The position numbers were made by a program, and so were the translations under genes. A model generated the notes under the pieces. The model did no database searches, was not told the origin of the DNA, and saw only the letters and a list, made by a program, of their open reading frames with translations. DNA of 64,000 nt from Chlorella sorokiniana (taxonomy: Eukaryota > Chlorophyta > Trebouxiophyceae > Chlorellales > Chlorellaceae): positions 558,001-622,000 of the forward strand of contig CP084620.1 of assembly GCA_025917655.1 (NCBI GenBank). The letters are read 5' to 3'. How positions within the stretch are numbered: position 1 is the stretch's first letter; each line of letters opens with the position of its first letter. This document shows positions 34,501 through 46,400 of the stretch, in pieces.

Positions 34501-35937
34501 AGGGCGAGCGCTGCCAGCGGCGGCAAGCATGGTTATGCCGCTGTGCCCAGCCAGCGTGGCGCATCTCCTGGGCGTGTAGGCATGCGAGAGTCGCCGCGTC
34601 TGCCGCCCCGCCCGCCTGTGCAGGCGCTCTGGATGTGGATGTGCATGTGCCGGGCGGGCAGCAGGCGCTGTTTGCCATGGCATCCGGCGTGCCGCTCAAG
34701 GCACTGCCTGCGGGCGCCTGGCTGCACCGCGCGCAGCCCAAGGCTGAGGAGGGTGAGCGGCAGCGCCGGGCCTGCCCTGGCCCGATGCACAGGCTTCTGG
34801 CTGTTGATGCGCCCCGTCCGTCCTTACCCTTGCCGTGTCGTTCTTTCTTCCTTTCCTCTGGTGACTCTCCGCCGTGGAAGGCTCTGGCCGGTCGTACTGC
34901 TGCTGTGCAAGAGCACAGCATGGGCCGCACTCGTCTTCACCCCCTCTACCCCCAACTCCCCCACTGCCATCCGCCTGCCCGTGCAGCCAAGGAGGGGAAG
35001 CCCGGCGCCCGGTGCTGGCGCTGATGCAGCACGGCGGCGGGCGGCTGGCGCTCTACGGAGACTCCAACTGCCTCGACTCCTCCCACCAGCGCTCCCGCTG
35101 CTTCAAGCTGCTCACACACCTGCTGGAGTGGGCCGGCGGAAAGGTGCGGCAGCTGCAAACCATCCCATTACGCGCCCCTGTGCAGCCCCCAGCCACAGTT
35201 TCGGCGCCCTGCGCAAGCCCCCCGCCGCCCCTGTTTGTCGCGGGCAGTGCAAGCGGCTGCAGGAGGCTGAAGGCTGTCGCCCGCCCCGCACGCCCTCAAA
35301 CTGTGCGCAGAAGGCGCCAGGCCTGACGCCGCCCGAGGCGCTGCTGGTGGCGCCGTTTGGCGACTTTGAGGGCCTGCCGCAGCGCCGCCCGACTACAATT
35401 TCACACAGGCCTCGCCGGTGCTGCAGACGCCGCTCAGGTGGGCGGCGAGGGTGTGGGCGGCAGCGCGACAAAGAGGCGAGGGAGGGAATTAGAGGGTGGG
35501 GGTAGAGGGTGCAGGTAGGGTAGGAAGAGACGAGAGAGAGAGGGAGGGAGAGGGAGGGGGTTAGAGGGTGGGAGGAGGCCCGGAGCTGCGAGCGGCGCAG
35601 GTTGAGGGACCACCCAGCGCCTGCGCCAGCCGCTGCCGGCTGCTGGTCTTGGTGCTGGGCCGGAGGCGCCCGCGTGTCCGCTTGCTTGCTATGTTGTCAT
35701 GATTCGAATGCTGGAGTGGGGGTGAGCACCATCTGTTGCCGGGGGTAGAAAAGGTAGAAGAACTTGAATGGGTGGCAATTTCTGCCCTTCTGCCCCCAGG
35801 TGCTACGCCAACTCCCCGCCAGCCTTCCACGCCGCCACCTTCGACCGCTGGAAGGTCGCCGTCTCCCGCCCCGTGCGCCAGCCGGTGGCGGTGCAGCAGG
35901 AGCCGGCGGCGGTGCAGCAGCAGGGGCAGCAGCAGCG

Positions 35938-35973
<36 letters not shown>

Positions 35974-36905
35974 CAATGATGCCGCCGGCGCAGCTACGGG
36001 TGGCGGCGGCGGCGCCGAGGGCACAACCCAGCAGGCAGGGGTGGCGCTGCTGCAACCGGCAGCGCTGTGCAGGGCACGCAGCAGCAGCAGCAGCAGCAGC
36101 AGCAGGTGCAGCCTGGTGTGACGGGCGCCAGCGGGCAGGCTCTTGCGCAGCCTGGGGTGGTAACGCAGCAGACGCCTCCAGCAGACACGTCCACTAACGA
36201 GCAGCAGCCGCAGCAGCAGGCAAGCGGCGCTGAGGCGCAGGCGCAGCAGGCTGCGGAGGAGCAGCGGCAGGCGGCGGCGCAGGCACAGGCTGAGGAGCTG
36301 CGGCGGCAGGAGGAGGCACTGTTGAAGAAGCAGCAGGAGGCGGAGCAGGCGGCGGGCGGCGCGCGGCAGGAGCCTGTGGGCACCACGGGCGCCGGAGGTG
36401 CAGCCGGCGGCGGCGGCGCTGCCGAGCAGGCCGGCGCCGCTGCCGGCAAGGGTGGCGATTCGCCTGCGCTGACCACCACAGACGACGGCAGGGAGCATCC
36501 TGCCTTGAACGGGCTGGCCCAGTTTGGCGACGGCCTGCCTCAGCATGTGGAGAGCGTGGAGCGGGAGAAGCAGCCGGCAGACGGCAAGGACGGCAAGGGG
36601 AAGAGGCCGGCGGGGCCAGCGGCGCGACCCGGCGAGGCCGCCAGCGGCGGCGCCCAGACCGTCAGCAGCCTGCTGGGCAGGGGCAAGGCTGGGGGACCGC
36701 CGCCAGCCCGCCGCCCGGCTTCTTCGCTCGCTTGTCCGGCGTGCAAGCGCTGGCGCTGACCGCCGTTGCGCTGCTGGTGGTGTGGTCTCGCTCGCGACGG
36801 CGGCGCGGCCAGGCGGCGCGGCCACCGCAGCCCCGCAAGGGCCTCCTGCCGATGTGGTCGGGGGCTTTGGCGGCGCGGCACAGAGGGGCCGTCACGAGTG
36901 AGTGA
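28506..36905 (+). CDS. S1P: Site-1 protease (membrane-bound subtilase, MBTPS1/S1P)
   Basis: A Golgi-resident subtilisin-family serine protease that makes the first luminal cut in membrane-bound transcription factors (SREBP/ATF6 in animals, bZIP17/28 in plants). The N-terminal signal/anchor is [20 protein letters not shown]; a prodomain follows with [15 protein letters not shown]. The catalytic triad is intact: Asp in [17 protein letters not shown], His in [18 protein letters not shown] and Ser in [20 protein letters not shown]; the oxyanion Asn is in [21 protein letters not shown]1P-specific downstream blocks follow: [52 protein letters not shown], and [20 protein letters not shown]. After the luminal domain comes a long Gln/Ala-rich spacer, then a C-terminal transmembrane helix ([15 protein letters not shown]) and a basic cytosolic tail SRSRRRRGQ. 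About 18 exons; the frame shifts by one base near 36065 and at a G5 run at 36691-36695. Its start is shared head-to-head with formin. Confidence 0.93.
31029..31090 (+). repeat. C-run and CA microsatellite at a 3' splice site
   Basis: A C13-type run followed by interrupted CA repeats immediately upstream of the CTGCAG acceptor of an S1P exon. It supplies the pyrimidine-rich stretch of this acceptor. Confidence 0.85.
35941..35971 (+). repeat. CAG/GCA trinucleotide repeat encoding polyglutamine
   Basis: About ten GCA units in the S1P coding region, read as glutamine in the reading frame of the preceding exon. Confidence 0.85.
36078..36104 (+). repeat. Second CAG repeat encoding polyglutamine
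   Basis: About nine CAG units in the same S1P exon. The two repeats lie in different frames as sequenced, with a one-base slip between them. Confidence 0.85.
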
Positions 36906-37384
36906 GAGGCGGGAGTGCGGACGTCGAGCGTGGGAGGGCAGCCATCGTCGCTCGCCCCAGCCGCTGGCCCTCTGCAGAGGGCAGCTCAGGAGCGGCTGGC
37001 GGCGGACCAGCGCACGCTCTCTCCTTGCAAAAATCCGCTTCGTCGATGCTCAGTGCCACTTCACAACCCTTTCGGAGCGCACAATGTCAAGGATCAGTGG
37101 AGCAGGAACGCCAAAGGATGCAAGGCGGCTGGCAGGCGGCTGGCCAGGTGTGGGAGGTTTCAGGGGCAGCACAGCAGCAGGCGTTTCACGGAAACGAGAT
37201 AAAGGATTGGTGCTGAGGGCTGCGGGAGCGTCACTAAACAGGGTTGCATTATGCGTGAAGAGAGTGGGAGTCACAGGGCTCCACGAATACTTAGAATATA
37301 GTACCAAGTAACACCTCCAGTCCCATTTGTCCTTGCAAAGAATTTGCAGCGATGGATGCAGAGCTGCGTGCCCTGCATCCAAAC
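36906..37384. other. Convergent 3' region between S1P and the acetyltransferase
   Basis: 479 bp between facing stop codons. It contains no convincing exon and no clear TGTAA on either strand. Presumably 3' UTRs. Confidence 0.45.
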
Positions 37385-38794
37385 CTACTGCGCCACGCTG
37401 CCGTTGGCCGCCCCCTGCTTGCCGTCGGGCGCGGCAGGCGCTTGATGACGCGGGCGGGGCTGCCGCCCACCACGGTGTAGGGCTCCACATCCTTGGTCAC
37501 CACGGCACCCGCCGCCACGGTGGAGCCTTGGCCGATCGTGATGCCGGGCCTGCATTCTTGGGGGTGGGAGAGGGGGTGGGGGTTGAATGTTGTGTTTGTT
37601 TAGGGTTGGCCCGGGGTGGGGTTGGGGGAGGGGGCGGTCAGGTCACGGCGCAAGCATGTGCGCAGGTGCAGGAGCATGGAGCGGGGCGCTCTGTCTGGTG
37701 TTCCTGTGGCAGCGCGGGAACCCTGGCCGCACGCCAGCTGGCGCAGCCAGGCAGCCAGCGCAGCACAGCGACAGCAGCAGCGGCGGCACAGCAGGAGCGG
37801 AGGGGAGGGAGGGGGAGTGGCGCGGCTCACATGACGATGGCACCGCCGCCGATCCACACGTCGTCGCCAATCACGATGGGCTTGGCGTGCTCGTGGCCGT
37901 TCACTCCCGAGCGGGCGGCTGGGTCGATGTCGTGGCCCACTGCAGAGGCGGCGGGTGAAGCCAGCCGCGGTTTGGCTGGCAGTGCCAACTGGTGCACAAG
38001 CAACTGGTGCAGAAGCTGGATGTGGGTGTGTGCCCCAAAACTGCCAACCGAGGAGCCTCTCGGGCGCAGAGGCGCCAGCTGCGGCGCAGCTGGCGGGGGT
38101 GCTCGTTACACACGGCAACAGCCGGCGCTGCGCTTCGCATGCAGCGCCGTGCAGGCCCCCACCCCACCCCACCCCCTTCCGTGCTGCAGCGCCGCACCCG
38201 GGTACAGCTGCACGGCTGGGCCCAGCAGCACGCGGTCGCCGATGCGCACCGGCCCGCAGTCCAGCATGACGCAGTTGAAGTTGCAGTAGAAGCCCTTGCC
38301 CAGGTGGATGTTGTAGCTGCGGGGCGGCGGCGGCGCGGGAGCAGGCTGGGATGCAAGCGCCTGTCGCCTGGCAGGCTGGCTGGGGGCACAGGGCGGCCGC
38401 TCACCCAAAGTCACAGAAGAAAGGCGGCTCGATGAAGGGCGGGCTGTCTGCAATGTGGGCGTCATGGTGAGCGTATTGTGTAATGCCCACAGGCAAGGTT
38501 TCGCTTGTTCTCCTCGGCACGGTGTGTGGGTGACGGCGTGCCAGCAGCAATCGGCAGGGCCCCACCTGGGTCGTAGCTTCCCAGCAGCTGCTTCAGCACC
38601 TGCGCCCGCCCCTCCACGTCATCGTACGCCAGCGCGGTGTTGAACTGGTGCAGCAGCTTGCGGCAGGCGATGCGGTCGTCCACCAGCTCGGGGTCGCAAG
38701 CGTCGTAAGGCTCGCCCGCCAGCAACCGCTCCTTGTGAGACTTCTCGCCGGGCGGCACGGCGGCCCGGCTGCCGGGGACGTGGCCGGGGGATCA
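37385..38794 (-). CDS. Hexapeptide-repeat O-acetyltransferase, maltose/galactoside (Maa/LacA) type
   Basis: Acetyl-CoA-dependent transferase of sugar hydroxyls with a left-handed beta-helix. The N-terminal Maa/LacA domain reads [20 protein letters not shown], then [11 protein letters not shown]. Then come [53 protein letters not shown], the active-site histidine segment [11 protein letters not shown], and [18 protein letters not shown]. The last exon has [20 protein letters not shown] and [13 protein letters not shown]. About five exons, near 38790-38570, 38440-38400, 38320-38190, 37940-37830 and 37560-37385. The start is not secure: the first in-frame codon before KSHKERL is GTG, and an ATG at about 38794 is in frame only if a C5 run is one base too long. 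The stop assumes one missing base near 37436; without it the frame runs to 37291. Typical bacterial family, also in fungi; true acceptor unknown. Confidence 0.85.
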
Positions 38795-39240
38795 TGGCGG
38801 CGGGGCACGGGTGCAAGCCTGGGCCTGCAATGGGGTGGGCAGGTGGGCAGGTGGGCGCCAGCCCCGGACTTGGCGGCAGTGTCGCCGCAACTTCCGCTGC
38901 TGCGGCCAGGAACACGGGTGGCCCAGCCGTCGAGGGTGAGCCAGCATCAAGATGTTCGGCACAAGTGGCAACGCCTGCGGCGCAGGGATGCCAAGGACAA
39001 AGCGAGGGCAGGCGCAACGCGACGGCACGAGCGTCCTACCTCTTACCACAGCCGGCACGCTTGCCTCAATGGATGGCTGTCAATCAGAAATACCCGATCA
39101 ATTCCGATTACGCTCCGCTAGCCCGCCCACAAAGCAATGCAGACGCTTGCGTGGCTCTCAGACGTTCTTTCGAACCAAACCCTGTCGGAAACCTTTCGCT
39201 AAAGACCTCGAAACCGTCTTCAGACCATGTGGAAGACTTG

Positions 39241-40458
39241 ATGACCACAGCCCACGATATTCTTGGCATCGCGCAGTTACGGCTGGTTGATGGTGCTGGG
39301 CGGCCCGACAACGAGCTGGTTGCCCTTGTATCCGGCCTGATCGTCGGCGATATTGGCGCTTTTCACGACGCTTTGCCGCGATGCGCAGGGCCCACTATCA
39401 ACAGGTGGGTTGTGCAGCGGCCGAAACGGCGGAACCGCGGCTCGCAGCGGTCCCTGAGCACCCCTGTCAAGGAGCGCGCGCTGCTGGCTGGTCATGCTGC
39501 AGTCTGGTGCGGATACCTTATGGCGGCGCCTCGCTCTACCCCCTGCAAGCCGCGGTGTGTGCGCCGCTGGGCGCCGACGCTGCGCTGGCCGTCACCCGCC
39601 GGCTGCTTGACGCCGGTGCGGACCCCAACATACGCTGGCGCGACTGCGGCGGCGAGCACACGCCCCTGTCCAAGGCGCTGGTGCTGCACAGCTTCCGGGT
39701 GGGGGAGGTGCTGGCAGAGCGCGGCGCCGACTGCACGGCGGCTCTGCTGGCGACAGATTTGCTGGAAAGCTCCAGGTTTGACCCCGATCTTGTGAAGTGG
39801 CTGTTGGATCGCGGAGCCTGCGTGGCTCCAACAGAAGCCTGCAGTTCCCAGCTTGAAGTCAGCAGCCGCAGCGAGGTCACAGCCAGCTGCAGCGGGCGCC
39901 AGCGCCGCCAGCCGTCGGCCGCCGTCGCCGAGAAGAGCAGCCGCCGCCGCCTGTGGCGGTGCTGCTGCGCAAGCTGCAGCGCGAGCTGCATGCTTCTGGC
40001 GAGCTGAGCAAGCTGCACGCTGGTGCTGGCAGCGGGCAGGAGCAGCAGCTGCTGCACTGTGCAGCGGGCTGCCTCGAGCGGCTGCTGGCGGCTGGGGCCT
40101 GCCCCGCGGCTGCCTCGCCGCCTTGCCCGCCCATCCAGCAGGCTGCCGCCGCGCTGCTGCCCGCACATTGGGCGGCGGTGCGGGAGGCAGCCACCAGCCC
40201 GCCGCGCTGGTCGCCGCAGACCCACCACCTCTTCCCCGCTCCTTCCACGAAGCAGCAAGAGCCTTCCTGCTTGCGGCCCGCCGCGGCTTTCTTATGGCCG
40301 GCAATGGGTGCACCAGGCACGATACCTGGGACCAGGCGCTGCCCGCTGCCAGGGGCCCGCCTGATACTGCCCTCCGGGCCGGAGGCGGGAGGGTGTACCT
40401 CGACGATGAACTTGTACTGCTCATAATCCAGTTGGCGGTGCCCTGCAGCCTTCGGTGA
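39241..40458 (+). CDS. Ankyrin-type repeat protein
   Basis: Starts MTTAHDILGIAQLRLVDGAG. Exon 1 is 39241-39402, and exon 2 begins after a CTGCAG acceptor near 39501, joined so that INSLVRIPYGGASLYPLQAA reads through. One clear ankyrin unit is VTRRLLDAGADPNIRWRDCG followed by EHTPLSKALVLHSFR; two weaker units are VGEVLAERGADCTAALLATD and PDLVKWLLDRGACVAP. Further on are a cysteine- and leucine-rich helical stretch (LLRKLQRELHASGELSKLH) and a C-terminal LPRSFHEAARAFLLAARRG with YLDDELVLLIIQLAVP, a pattern seen at the ends of many ankyrin proteins of Chlorella-type algae (recall). Two one-base deficits, near 39910 and 40190, must be allowed to connect the parts. A protein-interaction role is inferred; the partner is unknown. 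Confidence 0.6.
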
Positions 40459-40874
40459 CGCAGACCTTGCTGCAGCGGCCGCCCAAAGTGGCCGACAGGC
40501 TGCCTGCCGTTGCCGTTTTGCCACCTGACGCACTTTGTTCTTTTTGGATTGATCATGGCTTTTTCCTTTGATCCTGTTCCTTCTTGCTTTCTTTGTGCTC
40601 TTCTCGGTTGCGTTTCGTTTGGTTTACTGCTCCCATGGGCCTCCCTTTCTTGCACGTGCTCCCTGCGTTGTAGCGAACACCCCACACACTCGATATGATC
40701 TCACGCTTGATTGCCAGACCGCATTACCATCATTGCTTGCGTTGTTACGAGCCTGTACAGCTTTGCAAACATTGAGCACAGGGTCGAGCAACAAGCTGGA
40801 ACTCGCAGAGGTGAATGCAGATGAGCTAGAACAGCGGCGGTGGGTAACAGCCATGCTGCACGAAGGGCAGCAGC
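40459..40874. other. Convergent 3' region between ankyrin and SEC62 genes
   Basis: 416 bp between facing stops. A T-rich stretch (40540-40620) on the plus strand fits a 3' UTR. No gene was seen. Confidence 0.45.
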
Positions 40875-42972
40875 TCACAGCTCAGTGTGTGCCTCCTGAG
40901 CCTCCTCGCTGGGCCCAGCCTGGGCGCCCACACTGGGACCGCCCTCAACTTCATCTGCCGCCGCCCCAGCAGGCTGCACGTCCTGTGCATCCGCTGCAGG
41001 CTCGGGGGCAGGCGCCGCATCGGCCTTGGCGCCCAGCCCGCCGTCGGTGGCGTTTGCTGCCGCGGCGGCGCTGCTGCTGCTGATGCGCTGGTAGCCCTCC
41101 CGCTGCACCCCAGCCAATCCATGAGATCATCTCGGTATCGGGTGGCCTCCGTGGTGAGGGAGGCTGCACAGGGAGGCGGTGTTAGGGGGGGGGAGGGGTG
41201 GTTGTGCACTGTTTGTGTGCTGCTTTGGTAGCCGGGCTGGGTCGCAAAAATATTGGTGGGGGATGGAACGGCGGCGCGGACACAAACACCAAGCCAGGGA
41301 GGGCCGGCGTCGGCAGCGGCGAGGCCCGCAGCAAGCCCTCTGCCGCACCAAACCGACAGCCAGCGGCGCACCCGCATCGGGGACTGCTGGTACAGCACGT
41401 AGAGCAGGCCGGCCAGGGCTGCGCCCACCGCCAGCCGCGTCAGCGGGTGGTTGCTCCAGCGGGAGGCGCCCTCGGCGGGCGCTGCAGCGACACCAGCGGC
41501 TTGAAGATCTGGGAGATGGGCAGCTCCTGCAGATGCGGGGCAGCAGCAGGAGAGGCGCGGGCCAACCTTGCCTGTGGACCGGTGCATGGCAAGCTGCGGG
41601 TGCGGCTGTTCGGTGCAGCAGGAAGCACGGCTGGGCAGCTGCGGTCAAGGCGATGGGCCTCCCTCGCATTCCTTTGAGAACACCAGTACCGGCAGCCGCA
41701 CCCATGGGCGCTGTGGTGGAGAACCCACCTCCGACATGATGTTTGGCAGCAGCCACAGCGTGTGCCCAGACACAATCCAGGTGGCTGCCGCCACCGCGCC
41801 GCGCAGCAGCAGGCTGCCCAGCAGCAGGGCCAGCAGGCCGGAGGAGAGGTAAAACACCGCGATCTTGGCCCAGTTGGGAGCCAGCGGGAAGAGGCAGGCG
41901 CCCAGCACTACCACTGCAGTCGGGAGGGGCGCAGGGCTGGTAGGGAGCGTTCCAGCTACGGGACAAGCTGGGCACAAACAAGTAGACGCTCTTGCAACAG
42001 GGGCATGCTGTGTGGGAGTGCAGGAGCAGGGCATGGGCATCGGGCTGCAATTTTCGGCGCCGAGCAGGCACAGGCGATGCGGGCTGCCGCGTGGGCCGCC
42101 GCTCAGCGCCTCGAGGGGCGGCGGCAGCTGAAGCTCACGAGGGATGAGGGCGATCCACACGTAGGTCCACACCGAGGTGGGCCGCTCGTACAGCCAGATG
42201 TAAAAGCCGTCCTCGGCGAATTGCTGCGAATGAAGGATGGAGATATCTATGCTAGAACGGTGGGGGAGGGGGGCTTCCCTCGCTCCGCTTGCAATCCCTG
42301 CCAGCCTAGCCATGTGGTGCAAGGCCAAGCTGGGCTGTAGGCATTGAAGGTTGTGGCTTGCAACAGCCGCTGGAGCAGGCACACGGCCGGCAGGGTGGTT
42401 GGGTGCAGCGGCACAGCAGCAAACGCAGCCACGCCTGGTGCACTCACGCTGGCCTGGTCCGGAGGCAGCGGCGCCAGCTTGCGCGGGAACTTGACCATGC
42501 GCTTGCTGCCAGGCAGCGGCTTCTTGTTGAGGCGGTCAACACGCAGCGCCAGGCGCTTCCGGATCAACTGCTGCCCCAGGTACTTTGCAAGCTCATCCCC
42601 CTCAACAACCTTGCCTGCATTCGGGAAGCCAACAGGACACGGAGCAGAGCTGATGAAGGGGGAAGGGAGGGCGAAGCACATCGCCGTTGCGCGGCGGGTG
42701 ACGACTGCCCGTAGGGACCAACCTGCGGCGACCGCTGTGCATTTGGACGGGTTGGCCTTGACCCAGCGTACAAAATCCTTGCCGCGAAACAGGTCAAAGC
42801 GCTCGGCGTCCAGCACTCCTGCACGGTTTTCGACGCCGCCCTTGCTGCGCAGCGACTCAGCAAAGAGCATCCATGGATCCATCGTATTCTGCAAGAGCCA
42901 TAGCAGGGCCCTGCGTCAGGCGATCACCCTCTCCATGGTGAACGGGAACAGGAGGCGCACCTTGCTCCCCAT
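40875..42972 (-). CDS. SEC62: Translocation protein SEC62
   Basis: Subunit of the ER post-translational translocon with SEC61 and SEC63. Exon 1 (from 42972) gives MGSKVRLLFPFTMER, spliced in frame to NTMDPWMLFAESLRSKGGVE. The family signature FDLFRGKDFVRWVKANPSK follows, then KLAPLPPDQASVS and FAEDGFYIWLYERPTSVW. Two transmembrane helices are predicted: LVVLGACLFPLAPNWAKIAV with VFYLSSGLLALLLGSLLLRG, the usual hairpin. A further hydrophobic stretch, LTRLAVGAALAGLLYVLYQQ, lies nearer the C-terminus. The tail ends in an acidic Ala/Glu-rich stretch, EEAQEAHTEL. The frame is continuous only if a CCCC run at 41108-41111 (plus strand) is one base longer, which turns the conserved DDLMDWLG into DWLGVQREGYQRIS. 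The start ATG is inferred from splice phase (donor GTGATC, acceptor TTGCAG). The gene is head-to-head with the cytochrome b5 fusion gene (478 bp). Confidence 0.88.
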
Positions 42973-43450
42973 GATGATCACAGCTGCCCTCGAAGACCTT
43001 GAAAACGCCAAGGGCGCCGCGTGACATTCAAAGGGAAAAGGGAAATGCAAGACGAGACGTCATGTGGCCTCAGCGGGAACGCCTTCTTGACGCCGCTGTC
43101 AACTAGAAGTGCCAAGATTAAGAATCAATTCTGCATGAAGTGCTGCCAAGTATGTTGTAGCTAAGCCAGCTGCGGGTATCAGTTATTTACCTAAGCTCGC
43201 CTATCGAAATCGTGTCAAAGTTGCACGCTGCGCTGGCGGTGGCCGACGAGGCGGCGAGTCGGTGTCCTCCGAACCCGCGCTGCATCACGTTACTGCATTA
43301 GCTCACTATCCATCTCCGTGTTTCTCCATGCCATCTTGGACCCCAAGACCGCCCATATCCTTCAACACGGGCCTTGCCCACCCGCAGGTTTGCAACACGC
43401 TGCCTTTGCGCTGCCTTGACATCTCCCGACGACTCAACTGAAGTGTGATA

Positions 43451-46400
43451 ATGCAGGATGATCCGGAAAGCTTGCCGGTGGTGCAGCTGGCGGTGATGGA
43501 GCACCCAGACGAGCAGGGTGCGCCCGCCCCGCCCGCAGCCCTCCCCGCATTGTTTGGCGTGCAGCACAAGCAGTCCATGATCCCGTGCACCTCTGAGGCC
43601 ATCTGATCGGTGCGCGCACTCATTCAGGTTCGCTATACATCATGTGTTCCTGCTGCAGGCCCCGCGCTGATCACCCGCGCCACCGCCGGGAAGCTGGGCG
43701 TGGCCCCCACCGCTGACCGCACCTTCCTCTGCCTGGCCCACGGCAGCGACTGCATGCTGGCGGCCAAGGTTTTGGACGACGCAGCTGGGCGGGTGGCCGA
43801 CGGGCAGGTGGCCGTCACCGCGGTGCAGCAGTACAACCTTCACCTTGGGGCAGGAGTGCGGGACGACTTCAGGCGCGCAGCCGTGCTCTGCTCCATGCTC
43901 GCTGGCAATCTGCCTGTTGCCCCCATGCTGCACATGGGGCGGTCCAGGCAACACCTGGGCCTGAAGGGGTTGGAACCATGCTCCAACACCGGAAACTGTC
44001 TGCTGTCTGCGCTCGTCTCTCGTAGCGTGCCCCTCCCCGCCACCGCCACCCCTCCTTTCCCTGCTGCGCCGAGCAGGGTGTTTGTGCCACCGGCAGGGGA
44101 GCCTCTGGAGCTGGCTGAGCTGGAGTTTGAGGTCAGCCTGCTGGGGGCCAGGGCGGCGACGCCGAGGACGACGATGGCGCGCCAGCTGAGGTGGGCGCGG
44201 GCCTGCTGCTTTGCAACCATTGGCATGTCCACGGCAATGCTGCCTTCCCCACCTCCAGAAGCCAGCTGGTGCTGGCGGGTCCTCACCGACAACCCTGCCC
44301 TTGACCCCACCTCTCCCACCTGCACTCCCGCCCCTCGCTCCTGCGTCTGCGCAGGTGGACGCGCGGGACGTGTACCGCGAGCTGCTCCGCCTGTACTTCG
44401 GCCTGGTGCTGGCGCTGAACGAGGCCTGCGTGCTGCATGCGGGTGGACGCCGCCTGCTGCTGCGCGTCACCGCCGCCGACACGCTGGACGCTGCGGCGCG
44501 GGCGGATGCCGTGGGGTATCACTGTTTCCGTGGTGAGGCGCGGGCGGGGCTTCGTTTGAGCGCTACTGGTGGAGCTTGCTTCCTTGCCGCACTGCTGCGT
44601 ATCGCCCTTGTGTTCCTGAGCGCACGGCTGGCCTCATGCGGCAGCTCTGCACGCCATGCCGCCATGTGAGGCTGAGCCACCTCCCTGCCCCTGCCAGGCC
44701 TGCTGACGCTGGACACTCAGATCTACCTCCAGTCAACCAGCCTGGAGGCAGCAGCAGCAGGGGCAGCAGCGCCAGAGGCAGCAGCGGGCGAGCTGGGCGG
44801 CGCGGCCGGGATGGGGCCGCCGCTGCCGCAGAGCGTGGCAAGCACGCGGCGTGGCGTCATCCTGCGGGGTGCCAAGTGAGTGGTGCAGCTCCGCTTTACG
44901 GCAGTGGCCAGGTTGCTAGGGATTCTGAGAGGCTCGCTGCTGCTGCGGCCTCGCTGCCCTCGATGCTGAAGCCACACCTGGCTGCCTCGCCCCTCCCCGC
45001 TTCCTCTGTCTCTCTCACACACACACACACACACACGTCTCATCCCTCGCCCGCAGGCCGCGCCCTGCGGGCCCCCTCCGCTCCAGCCTGCGCGTCCACA
45101 CCAACGACGGCGAGTGGTTCCCGGTGCAGCGCAAGCTGCTGCGGCCCTGCATCGCGCTCACGAGGGCGCTGCGCAGCGAGGAGGAGGGGGAGGTGGCGGT
45201 GGACGTGGACACGCTCACATTCGACCGGTGAGGTGCCCTGGCCTTGGCGCGGGGGGGGATGAAGGAGGGGGTTGGTTGGTGGGGCGGGGATGCAAGGGTG
45301 GGGATGCGATGGCGGTTCCTGCGCTTGTGTGCGTGTTGGGTGAGACAGGGATGGGCGGGCGGGGGCTTGATTGGATGCTGCAGGAGGGAGGTGCCCGCAG
45401 GGTAGGTGGCAGGTGTGGCGCTGCCTGCCTGGCCTGCCTGCCTGCTCATACCTGCGGGGTGCCCCACCTCCCGGTCGCCCCAACCCACCCACCCACCCCA
45501 CCCCCAACCCACCCACCCCTCCCACCACCACCACCCACCCCCTGTCACACAGAGTGCTTATCTTCCTGGAGGCCCTGGCCTTGGGGCGCCCAACCCCGCC
45601 TTTGGCCTGCACCTCTGCTCCGCGCTGCTGGCGGCGGCGCAGCACCTGGGCCTGCGCCCGCTGGAGGTGCGTCCTTCTCCACACGGCTGGCACTGGGTAC
45701 TGTACCGCTGGTGCCGGGTGCCGTACCGCTGGCGCCGGGTGCCGCACCGACCATGTGCTTTGTGGCATGCTCTCCGGACGGCGGCAGAGACTGGATGTGC
45801 TGCAGGTGTTTTGCCCGGGTGCGCCTTGTCAGAGCAGGGCACAGCGTGCCAGACTAGACACACATCGGCAGCCGAGTGCTGCTCGTTCTACTGACTATAC
45901 TGCCGGCACTTGTCCCGCAGGAGTACTGCCAGGAGCGGATGGGCGAGTCTGCCACCCGCCTGCGCCTCTACAGCTTTGAGGAGGTGCAGCGACTGAATGC
46001 CGGGGGGCTGCTGGCTCATCCTGGATGGCATGGTGAGCTTGTGCGAATCTGAGCAGTGTGCCAAGGGTGCAACCCATGCATATCAATGACACAGTTCAGT
46101 CGGTGATCCAGTTAGGTCCCAAATGTCGGTTGGCTCGTCTGTTCCCTCCCAAACACGCGCCCATTGTTTCGGGTCTCATGCACACCTCTTGCTGCCCCTC
46201 CTACAGGTGCTGGACGTGACGCGCTGGCTGCCAGAGCATCCGGGTGGCTCCCGCATCATCCCCAAGCAGGCCCTGAACCTGGACTGCAGGCGCGCACGCC
46301 GCCCTGGTTCTGCAAGGCCGCTGCGCTACGTGCCTGACAATCACGCCAGCACCCAGCAAGCATGGATTGCACGCTGCTGCACACAGTGTTGAACTTTTGA

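Noticed and set aside
33415-35505. Nearly 700-codon plus-strand frame within S1P
   Set aside because: It runs through introns and uses the wrong frame for several conserved S1P exons; open only because stops are rare in GC-rich DNA.
40568-41083. Frame starting with a hydrophobic MILFLLAFFVLF stretch
   Set aside because: It lies in a T-rich 3' region and overlaps the SEC62 tail on the opposite strand; no conserved sequence follows.
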